Below are positions 1 through 11,400 of a stretch of 64,000 nucleotides of DNA, in pieces. Under the pieces are notes generated by a model, which made no database searches, was not told the DNA's origin, and worked only from the letters and a program-made list of their open reading frames with translations. The DNA is from Maylandia zebra (lineage: Eukaryota; Chordata; Actinopteri; Cichliformes; Cichlidae). Both the position numbers and the translations under genes were made by a program. Location of the stretch: the NCBI RefSeq assembly GCF_041146795.1, contig NC_135172.1, positions 11,708,137-11,772,136 on the forward strand, written 5' to 3'. Each line of letters opens with the position of its first letter. Within the stretch, counting starts at the first letter, position 1.

Positions 1-3000
1 TTTGGCCTTTAACATGTGGATGCGTATGTTCAACAATTATTTGCACGAAGAAGAGCTACTTTACTTCACTGCTTAGGAACAGAGGGACAAAGGATTTTCT
101 GCTCAATGCCAAATACAGGTGATACTTCCGCCTCTGCTGTTACTGCCCTAGAACAACACTTTTCACCCAAGGTAAATGTTGTTGTGGAAAAACATGCTTT
201 CAGAAAGCGAACACAAGCTTCACATAAGACTGTTATCCAGTATGTGGCGAGCTTGCGTGACCTTGCTTCTAAATGTTTGTTTGATGACAGGACAGAAGAA
301 ATGATCCGTGAACAGCTAGTTGAACATGTGTCTAGCCCCAGCATAAGAGAAAGAAATTTGCTTGAACCCGATTTGACTCTAGATAAAGCTGTTACACTGG
401 GAACACAAATGGAATCTGCAGTTCAACAAGCTAAATCCATAGCTGCAGACAGCAGTACTCCAGTCCAAGCTGTGCAGTCTCACTCACACTCCATGCAGGA
501 GCGTGAGTGAGAAACACAAATCCAATGCTCAACCTGCAAAGCCATCTCATGCAACCACACCCACTAAGAACTGTTTTAGATGTGGTTCAAACAGTCATTT
601 AGCCAACCTTCGTCAGAGTCCTGCTGCCAAAGCTACATGTAAAATGTGTCATAAAATTGGACATTTTGCTCGTGTCTGCTGCTCATCCAAGAAAAAAGAT
701 GTATGGGAAGTCCATTTACCACAACTCACAGTCCTCTACTTAACAGATCCTTCGCATGCATCAAAAGGATTGCAATGCAGCATAAATGTGAGAACACCTA
801 CCTCATCAGCTAAGGACATTGAACTGATTGTGTACACAGGTTCTGCAGTTTCTATCTTGCCTAACCACATCTACAAAGAGCACTTCAGTGATACGCCACT
901 ACAACCACCTGACCTTCAACTGGTTACATACACAAAGAAAACAATTCCTGTTAGGTTGCCTGCAAGTCACAGTGAGCAGAGGAAATGCATCTGCCTCAGC
1001 TGTGTTCTTTGTTGTAAAAAAAAAGGAACTCCTCTTCTTGGAAGAAATCTGATGGAAGCACTGAATGTCAGCATTGCAGGCAATACTGTTCTACCTCCAT
1101 GTACTGATCCTACTGCTTCTGTGATGTCTACAAATCCATCACCTGCTTCTTGCATCCCTGCTGCCCCAGATATTGGCTGCGTGCGTGCCTTTGTGTATAA
1201 AGTGAAAGTTGACCCAACAGTCAAACCTGCCCGTCAGAAGCTGCGACGTCTCCCGTTTGCTGTGAGGGCTTCAGTTTCAGCAGAACTGAATCGTTTACTC
1301 AAAGCTGGTGTCATTGAACGGATTGATGCATCACCATGGGTATCCACAATTGTTGTGACAGGATGGAAAACTGGTGGAATAAGGCTGTATGCAGACCTCC
1401 GTGAACCAAACAAAGCTGTGATCACTGATTGCTACCCCTTACCACATGTGGATGAATTGTTTGCCAGCTTACGGGGTGCAAAAGTGTTTTCTACAATTGA
1501 TCTTGCAAATGCATACTACCAGCTGCCCCTGCATGAAGATAGCAGAGATTTGACAGCATTCATTACACATGATGGACTCTTCAGATTCTGCAGAGTACCT
1601 TATGGACTGGCCTCTGCCCCCTCAGCTTTTCAGAAAATGATGGCTGAAATCCTTAAAAAAGACCTCCCAGGTCTCCAAAATTACCTGGATGACCTTACTG
1701 TCTACAGTAAAAGTGCAGCTGAGCATGACCAAAACCTTAACACTATCCTGCAGAAGCTCAAAGATGCTGGACTTGTGCTTAACGAAAACAAATGCCATTT
1801 TAGGAAGACATTACTATGCTTCCTAGGTCATGTTGTCACTGCTGATGGCATTCTTCCTGATGAGGAGCATATTGATTTTGTTTTAAGAGCCCCTCCCCCA
1901 TCTGATGCTGTTGCTTTGAGATCCTTCTTGGGCTTGATGTCATGGTACTCCAAGTTCTTGCCAAACTTTGCAACTGTTGTAGCCCCTATGCATGCCTGTG
2001 CTAGCGACAAGAACACCTTCACACGGACTTTAGATGCACAAGCGAGCTTTGAAGAAGTTAAAAAACTCCTGGTGAATAGTCCTGCACTGCTACTGTTTGA
2101 CCCTGCCTTGCGTGTAGTGATCTCTACTGATGCAAGTGACTATGGGCTTGGTGCTGTATTTGCTCAAGTGCAATCTGATGGCACAGAAAAACCTGTGGCG
2201 TTTGCTCCCCGCACACTGTCTGCAACACAACAAAAGTACTCAACTATTGAAAAAGAAGCTTATGCTTGTGTGTGGGCTGCAGAGAAATGGAGAACATATT
2301 TGTGACGCCGACGTTTTACTCTGCAGACAGACCACCAAGCTCTGACAACACTGCTGAGCACCAAAGGGATTAATCGGGCTGGCATGTGCATCGCCCGCTG
2401 GTCTGCCTAGGTTCTCCAAACTATACAGCTGACTGTCTCTCTCGCCTGCCCCTGTCTGTTTCTTCCCATCCCACATCAGATGCAGATCATGAAATGATAG
2501 CTCAAGTTGCTGCTGCCATGTCCTCACTTCCAGTTGCTGACTCTGACTCTGCCTGTTCAACTTGCCCTGAACTGGTTGCTTTGCGTTCACAAATATAAAG
2601 TGGCTGGCCTGCCTCAATCAAAGCACTTGATGTCACACTTGCACCTTACTACAAAATCTGTAATGCACTCTCAACCCTAAGTGATTATGTTCTCAGAGGC
2701 TCAAGGCTCATTGCACCACTTTCAGTGAGACCTAAACTGATTGCACTGGCACATGGAAGTCACCAAGGGATTGTGCTCACAAAACGCCTTTGCCAGTTCA
2801 ATGACAAAACTGCACATACTAATCCTGCTCCCAGAACATTGTAACTGACAATGGTACACAGTTTACCTCTGTAATAGAGGCATCTCCCACAGCAGAACAT
2901 CTGTCTACTACCCAGCTGCAAATGGAGCAATCGAAAGGTTTCATCGTGCCCTCCGCACCTCTATCCAGACAGCAATCCAGCAGTCAAAACCATGGAAGGA

Positions 3001-3345
3001 GACTGTGCTGGATTGGCTTCAAGTTTACCGTGCAACACCGCATGTAACTACTTCCCTCTCTCCCTATGAACTCCTGTATGGCAGAAAGATGGTTACTAAA
3101 CTGGATGTACTCCCTTTGCCTTCTGCTGTGTCTCCACTGGATAACATTGCACGTCACTCAGTTCAGAAATATCAGTTGAAAATGCAACGTTACACTGATT
3201 GTAGGCATCACGCACAGAAACCTTCGTTTCTACCAAGAGAGAGTGTGAGGATGAGGAAACCCCACCATGTTCCCAAAGGACATCCCAGATTTACCCCTCC
3301 TATAACAGTAACAAAAGCCAAAGGCTCAAAACTTTTTTTGTATGT
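1..3345 (+). pseudogene. Ty3/Gypsy gag-pol relic (K02A2.6-like), copy 1
   Basis: This is a decayed Gypsy polyprotein read in pieces. Positions 16-510 hold a Gag core. Positions 503-2305 hold nucleocapsid zinc knuckles (CFRCGSNSH and CKMCHKIGHFARVC), a protease, a reverse transcriptase with YLDD at about residues 391-394 and the start of RNase H (STDASDYGLGAVF). Frame 503 stops at TGA 2303-2305, but homology continues past it (TDHQALTTLL). RNase H resumes near TADCLSRLPL after a small deletion. The integrase is reduced to an HH part (AHGSHQG), a TDNGTQFTS segment and the C-terminal part at 3005-3330; the first catalytic Asp region is missing. The protease motif reads VYTGSAV where DTGSAV is expected, so the catalytic Asp is replaced by Tyr. 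No LTRs are recognised. It cannot encode a working element. Confidence 0.88.
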
Positions 3346-3429
3346 CTTGTTTTTTTTCTTGAATAAATTTCATCTAGGTCATAATGGATGGAAAAACAGA
3401 AGGACTAACATGACTGTTTTATGTTCAGC

Positions 3430-4064
3430 AGGCATAGAAAGCACTGGATGTCTGGGGGTCTGGGTCTCTTCCATTCCTGCTTCATGTCCTGGGGGCATAT
3501 GGCTCCCTACACCTACTATTAGACATTTAGATGGAGAAATCTTATGAACACAAGAGCTCTTACACACAGAGGTGTACAAACAGGTAATCACAGATGCACA
3601 GTATCTTGGTCGGCTGCTGCCTCTAAACACATAATGCATTATTAGTACTCTATGCTGCTCAGTAACATTTAATATTTATTATTTACTGTTACTTTTGCAT
3701 ATGTTGGTTGTTGCTGTGGTTTCCCTGCTGTTGTTTTTTTTTTGCTCATTTTTTTTCAGCAGATTTTCAGTGTCTTTTCTCTCTCTATCTCTCCTCTCCT
3801 TCTGTTAACTGTCTTCCAAACTTCTCTTTCCTTTTTCTTTCTCTTTCCTCTCCCCGTCCTATCTGTTCTGATTGTAATAACTCATAATAAAAAATCCTCT
3901 ATTTTATCTATCTATCTATAAAAACTATTACTATCAAGTGGACCAGGACAGCAAAAGCGGAACTTGGTCAACTTGGGAACATAAATCTGCTGGGCTTTTT
4001 CTTGGGCTTCAGACAATAATTCTGATTGCCGGGCAGGACAGGCAAGGACAAAAAGAAAAGAGAG
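3430..4064 (+). mobile_element. 5'-truncated non-LTR retrotransposon 3' end, copy 1
   Basis: This stretch is a diverged copy of the 3' end of the retroelement at 35850-38471. Both share the block around CTGGATGTCTGG, the phrase CTGCTTCATG, a T/C-rich tract, and a terminal block with TTGGTCAACTTGG / TGGTCAACTTGG followed by GACAATAATTCTGAT and CAGGACAGGCAA. It lies directly downstream of the Gypsy relic. The class is inferred from the A-rich tail of the other copy. Exact ends and target-site duplication were not found. Confidence 0.6.
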
Positions 4065-5452
4065 TAAACATGAATGTCCTTCCTCTGTGGTTCTTTTGCT
4101 GTCTGCAGGAAGAACAATGGGGCTTAGTTGTCTTGTGCTGAATATTTTAGATGTTCAGGTAACTTTCAGTCTCAATGACTGTTCTAAGTATTGATATTAT
4201 TCCTCTACATTTATGTATATATATGTATGCTGTATGTATTCATTACTTTTTCTAAAACTCTCCTGCTCAAACCTGATGGAGTGCAATAAAAAATGGCACA
4301 AGAGTTAAAATGCTTAAAATACAAACATTTTTACAAGGCATGTTTACAGCCTGTTAAAATAATAATAATAACAATAATATTAATAATAATAGTGACCATT
4401 TGGAAAACATCACCATTATTAAGCACCAGTCTAGCTTGTTCTGCTCTTTAGCAGTTTGTGGTCTGTCCACCGTAGGCTGCCATTATCACAGCTCATGATC
4501 TCAGTAGCAGTCTCTGCAGATGGGTATTTGGTTGGCGCTTGCAGGTTATGTTTTCAGTAATATTTTCCACTGAACCCTGTTATTATCTTTGAGTTAGCAC
4601 GCAAAAAGACTCTCTGCTAGAAACTGATTGCAATCGCAGCAATGCACATGCAAGTGTGGGGGCTGGGTGAGGAGTTTACAGATGAAAAGCCTTTTATCTC
4701 TGCTTGTTGCCACAAATAAAATAATTTCTAAATCAGGTTATTTGTCTTTATACTGTGACACTGATATCTGTATTTGTAATTGTCATACTTTGTAAATCCA
4801 AATTTTCAACAAGGTTTACATATATACACAAAAACACATCATATGTTTATACATATATAAAAGTGACAAAGGGCAGCGCTAAGTGGCAAAATTCACCAGT
4901 GATATAATGATATAAGAACAAACCGTCAATGAAATAAAAATTACTAACAGCAATGAAATGGTTAAATGTACAGTTCTGAAAAAGACATAACAAGGTTTCC
5001 AGTTGTTACGAAATAAATAAGAGTAACAACTTGGACTTAAATATTCTGCACTGTGACAAAATCAAGGCTATAATGCAGTGACATTCCCGCATTTCAGTGT
5101 CTTCTGCTATAATAGCACATGCACACAAGGGTCATCCCCACAGCAAACACTACAGTTGTTGTATCCCTTTGTTCTTGGATTATAGTGAACAACCTTTCTT
5201 TGTGTGTAATTGCTCTCACGGTTAGAAAAGGGAGACAAAAGGCACGTGACCTGCTAAAATAGAATAAAAATAAAAATACATGAGCATAATATTTACATGA
5301 TCATGAATTATTCCATTCATATGAGTAACATGTGAAGCCCATCGAACTGCCTAATCTAATTTTGTCGAACACAGCAAAAAGGTAAAATGAAGATTCAAGT
5401 GTGATGCACAAAATTTTAAATGACAGTTGCAGAGATGTGTTAAAAGGCTTGT
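4065..5452. other. Intergenic / 3' flank of receptor A
   Basis: No coding sequence is recognisable. The stretch is AT-rich with an AAT/AAC microsatellite near 4361-4392. It includes the likely 3' UTR of receptor A, read leftward from 5452. It is repeated at 60149-61536. Confidence 0.55.
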
Positions 5453-8400
5453 TCAACACCATGTGGGGTCTGTTTCTGTTGAAAGGACAACAGATTCTTC
5501 ATCAGAGCTCGTGTTATTTCTATACTTCACCACAGTGTAATCAGCATGCTGCTCTTCTCTTGGCTGAAGTGGCTCTATGGTAGACAAAAGAGGATCTGTG
5601 TGGTTTTTAAAGAAGTAGACTTTGCTGTAGAGGACTTCATCCTCCACCTGTGGCTCACCTAAGATGTCTTCACACACAGGATCAGGATTTAGCTGAGAAC
5701 AAAAAGCGATACATCATAATTCACTTAAAGATTTGACTCCTTTGACTCTGTAAGAAAGATCATTCAGTATGAAAATGTGTTTTCCAACTCTACAGTAATC
5801 TTTACCTCCACTATGTTGTTTGATGTTTCGTTTGTGGAAGACTGACTCGTAGTCCTCTTTTTTCTGATTATTGAAAGTAATAAACAGAAAAAATAAGTGA
5901 GTTCATGCCAGAGATAAAATGTTGTCACTTTGAATCAAACACCGTGTTGCTTACCTAATCAAAAAGAAGAAAAGGAGAAGTATTGAAACCAGAACTATTA
6001 CAGAAACTCCAATTGTCCATGTTCCTGTGATACTTTGGACAGTGAGAGTCTTTGGAGCAGAGCTGATATCTTTGTTGGTTTTCACAGCACAGGAGTAGCT
6101 TCCTGCATCCTCCCTGCTGACTGGGTCTAGGATCAGATGTTTGTTCTGGTTCTCTCTCGGGGTCAGAGGTCGACTGTTCAAGTACCAAATGTAGTTTGTG
6201 TTGTCAGTCAGAGGACAGCTGGTGCTGCAGGTCAGTGTGACTCTCTGACCCTCTGTCACCACTGCAGAAGGACTCATCTTCACTCTCAGCTCTGAAAGAC
6301 GAACATTTAACAACAACAATAATAATAATAGTAATAATAATAGTATTAAGGCAAGACATGAAACTCTTCCAAATCGCAACATGAATTACTCACAAAACAT
6401 GAGTTTTAATTGAGGCCTGACTGCAGGCAGACCCTCCAGTCCTCATATTCAGTTAAATAATAAAACATTTATTTGACTTTGAGTAGTTTTCAGTTTAAAT
6501 ATTATATTTTCTTAGGTTAGGGTGTCATTCTAAATGTGTGTTTAAGATTTCGTTGTTAGTTATTCTCAGGTTTTTCCTGTCCTCCTATGTCTGTGTTTCT
6601 GTTGTTGCCCATATTTACTCAGTTTTATCTTTGTGTTTACTTTGGCCTGTTAAATTTGTGTTTCAGTCTCAGTGTTACTTTCCTGTTTTATTTTGTTAGT
6701 CTCTTGTGTTGTGTTCAGTTTTGCTTCCCTTGTCATTAGTCTGACTTATTTCACATGTGCCTTGTTTTTCCCAGCTTCCCAGTGTTCCTTGTCACGTTGC
6801 TGGTTCCTCATGTTGAGTGTGCGTCTCTGTTAGTGAGTATTTGTGTCTCTGCCTGCCATGCAACTGTGGTGGATCATAAATTTGATTAGTTTTGAAGTTG
6901 TACATCTCTGTTCCTTACATTTCATGTCATGCCCTTATTAATGTTTTATTTGTTGCTTTGACTGTTTTCGAATAGAATATGCAGTGGGAATATAGTGGGA
7001 GATAAGTAGTGAAAGTTTTGCCTGGGTTGATTGTGCATCGATCCATTGTTAATGCCTCAGGGCTCCAGTAGGTGGGTTCGCGCGCTTCCTCCTTCACTCA
7101 ATACAGACGAGTGAGAGTGAGAGCTGCGTGTCTGTGCCTTTCTTTCACCTCTCCTCACTATTTCCCCTGTTTAAGGTAACTGTCATGCACAAATTTATAT
7201 AAATGTGTGTTACTGTTGATTATTACATTGTTATCATTGTTCATTGTAGCGGAAGATGTGAATTGCAGACTATTTTGCTGAGAAGTTCCAGTTAATCTCT
7301 GTTGCTGCGTATGCTAGTTTTCGCTATTACTCCGCCATATTGTGTGAAGATTTTTCTGTTACGATCTGTATAAGTTAACTACTGAAAGACATGCAGTACT
7401 TAAAGTATTATTTCATTGCTGTGGAAAGTTAGTGACTGTGTCAGCTAACATGTGCGAGTTAAAAATATGTTTTTGTCTAATGCTACAGTTCATGTTATCT
7501 AAAGTATTCTCATCAGCTAATGCAGCGAACAATAGTGACTTAGTTTGGATACAGTTGTCCTGAGACTGAGTGCATCCATAAGAATATTGTTTTGGTTGTA
7601 TTGCTTCTGAAACTCAATACAGACGAGTGAGAGTGAGAGCTGCGTGTCTGTGCCTTTCTTTCACCTCTCCTCACTATTTCCCCTGTTTAAGGGCACAACA
7701 TTTGGAGGCACCGCTGGGATGATTGATTCGAGGACCATCCCTGACCTGTAAGAGAAATCCTCTCGTTGATCATCCCCCCCAGACGACCCAGGTATCAGAA
7801 AGGAGCATAGTAAAGCAGCAGAGACATCGCTAGACCTACGTTGGTATCTGTATCCTGAAGTGAAAAAGTGGCCACTAGGGGGCAGTAAAAGCCAACTAAG
7901 TCTGATCATTTCTCAACTGACTGCTTGTGCTAACTCCTCTGACAACATGGAGTCTGAATTAGAAAAGCTACAGCTGGAGATTAAAGGAACATTGTATCAA
8001 CTGACTTTAGAGCAGCTGACTAAATTATGTGATGTACTTCAAATCTCAGGACCAGGAAAAGAGTTTGTGATTAATAGAACGCGCAGTCAGCTAGTCTCGC
8101 ATTTAGTTAAGCACCTTGAACGCACCGAGCTGGCTACCCGAGAGGACGAAGGTATGTCAGAACTTCTTAATGTCCAGGACATTATAAGTGACATACAAAT
8201 GGATAAAAAACAAGGTGTGAATGAAACAGTGGATCCAGCTGTTCAGGACCAGGAAAGTAGCCAGGAGGAGATAGAGACATTAAGACTGCTCTTACAACAA
8301 AAAGAGGGTGAAATGCATGACTTGATGAGGAATAGCATGAATCCTGCCTTAAGTCCTCGCACCCCAGTGAGAAACATTGTTCCAACAGCACCAAACAGTT

Positions 8401-11400
8401 CCATGTGGCGCAAAGATTTTAAGATATCAGGCCAAATAGGAGAGCCGGGGCAAAAAGACAGGCTGACATTCTCCAGTCTGGCCAGACAAATTGAAAGCGG
8501 GCTCAATAGAGGCTACCCAGAATCAGAAATCACTGATGCTGTAATTCGTGCTATCACGCCAGGCTTGCAGCTAAGGAGTTATCTTGAAGGAAAAGAAAAC
8601 CTCACATTACCTGCTCTTAGGAGAATCCTCAGGTCTCATTACCAGGAAAAAGGTGCCACAGAGTTATACAAACAACTTACCTCTGAGGTTCAGAGTAGTA
8701 AAGAGACACCCCAAAATTTCTTGATCAGGACAATGGACTTGAGACAGAAAATCCTGTTTGCTTCTCAGGAAGTTGAGTCCAGTCTAAAGTATGATCCAGC
8801 ACTAGTCCAGAGCCTTTTTATGCAGATGTCACGGGGTGGAAAGGGACAAGTCATCTAAGTTTTTCTACTGTGCATGTTTTGCTGCGTTTTACCTTTTTAA
8901 TATTTTAATATTGTACACTGGTTTATTTTTATGAGTTTTACTGCATGTTTTAATTGTATTGATTTGATGACTTGTCCTGGAAAGACTCCGCCCCTACCTG
9001 ATAATAAACTGATCACACCTGCGAGAGATCCCAGAGAGGCCAATAAGAGGGCCTGGCAGACCAAAGTCAGGGGTTCGACCGAGAGGCAAGAGAGGACTGA
9101 AGCATGAAGGCACCGATGAGTGTCACGGGAACCGACGAGAGCCTGGAGTGACACGGAGGCTTAAGAGATGGGGCCTGAGAGGCCTGACGTGAGGCTTTAA
9201 GATAATTTACAGAGTGACATATAAGGCGGCTAGAGTTGGCTAATGGAGGACCAGCGCGCAGAGGCACCAGTGCAGAGAGTGACAGTACCAGCGGGGAGAG
9301 CGGAGACAGCACCAGCGGAAGGCACGGGACGGCTGTGTGGCCTTGCAGTTTTAAAGAAGCGGCGGGCGGAGTTGAGAGCTCTGCCCACCCGGGGTAAGTC
9401 TTCGACTTATCCCCTTTTATTGAATAAAAACTGCCGGAAGAATAGTGACTGCCGCTCCTCCCTTTCTCTAGCATATCAACACGCGAATGCGGAAAGGAAA
9501 GAGAGGACTCCGCTGGATTTCTTAACTCCCTGGGACTTTTATGCTGTGGTGGATCCCACTGGACTTTTAATGTTGTGTTTTATTGATTTTTATTGTGTTG
9601 TCCCTTGGCCAAGGTTGTTTTAATTTATCTTACATTTTTAACTATTTAAATATAATAAATTATATTTTAATTCTACAGTTTTTTAATCGTGTGCTTTCCC
9701 TTGGCGGCTCCACTGCTCTGTCCGTTTGGAGGAAGGTTTCCTTCCTTTAAAAAACGACACTGTGGAAATAAAATTAGCCTTTCCGCTCCGTTACACATAC
9801 TGTCCTGACTGGTCTTCAGAATGACAATATTAAAAGTGACCTGCAACCTTACCTCCTGCAAACAAATACTTCAGATGAGTTGTTGCTCGAGAAGGTAAAT
9901 ATTGCAGTTGCAAATGAAAAGGACAAAATGACAGGACAAAAAGAAACATGCCGCTCCATCATGAGTAACAGCTGTAAATACTGTCCAGTCTAATGATTCC
10001 CCAGTGGGAAAGAGAAGCACAGCTCAAGAGAAACCAGCCCCTCTACCCCCTGATCTTCTAACAGAAATAAAGGAAATGCGTGCTGACATGGTGCTGCTGA
10101 AAGACTTGAGGGCTGAAGTTTCCCAAATCAGAGAAACCATTCAAAAGACAACCCCAGCACCTCAGCAGCCTTTCCCCATTAAGGCTGAACAAAACTGCAT
10201 GCCATTTTACCACCAGCACCCTCCTGCAGCAGCACAGGAATACCACCCAGCACATGGACCTGGGCATGTGCATGGGACAGCACAGTTTCAACAAAGATTC
10301 GCACCACAGCGATATTATCCCTCACCAAGTAACCGTCCCAGATGTTTTGCATGTGTGCAGGCAGGTGAGGCATATTGCCAGCATTGTTTTAGGTGTGGGA
10401 GTAGTGAGCATTTCCATGCAGGTTGTAAAGCACCTAGACTGACCAAATCAGATAAAGGGAGCCCTTTAAACTAAGGGAGGTTGCTCCCACGGGACATGGG
10501 GCAACCGACAGCATTGAAAAGTCCCAATGTTGTGCTAACTGTGAGGGAAAGGAAGAGAGTATGAAGTTAAAATGTTGTTCTGTTTATAAAATAACATTGT
10601 ACTGCTCAAAAGACTGTCAAGAGACACACTGGTCTGTGCACAGAAGGTACTGTAAGCCACATACATGTTCATCTATTAAGAAACAGGAAACACAGTCAAG
10701 TTGCAAACCAAAGTGTAGGAAAAGAAGTAATCCAGTGAAGATGCCTACTGTAAAAGAGCTTGTAGGAGAGAAATGTCTCATTCAGTGTTTTCTGCACAAC
10801 CAAAGAATCCAGGCACTTTGGGACACAGGTTCACAAATTTGTGCTGTAGATGCAGCCTGGAAACAGACCCATTTGCCTGATGTCCAACTAAGAGATATAG
10901 CAGAACTAGTAGACCCACTTGAACCACTGCAACTTGAAGCAGCCAATGGGACGGAAATACCATATATTGGTTGGCTCGAGGTAAGCTTCAGACTTGCTGC
11001 TAATGATAAAGATCTGCTAATACCTGTGTTAGTGTTAAAAGGCAACCAACAGTCATGCCCCATAATTGGCTTCAATGTGATTTCACACCTAGTTGCAAAC
11101 AGAGTACAGGATAAGACAAACAATAAGAATAAAGAGAAACTCATGAAAACAGTAAAAGTAGCTTTTCCTCACCTCAGAAAGAGTAGCGCAAGAGCTTTTG
11201 TTAATGCAGTGACAGTGGGACAGCCATGTGAGCACAGTGTAAGAACAACAAATGAGAGAGTTGAAGTGCCTAAACACAGCTCCATCCAAATCGAGTGTCG
11301 AGTGCAAGCCCCACCTTTCAAAGAAGATAGAACCCTGATCTTCGAGCCTCATGAGAACCCACAGTGACCTGAAGGACTCGAGTTCTGTGATACCCTTGTT

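Noticed and set aside
5955-6188. Alternative-frame 77-aa proteins overlapping the C2 exon (also at 30569 and 62039)
   Set aside because: They are shadows of the Ig exon in another frame, conserved only because the exon is conserved.
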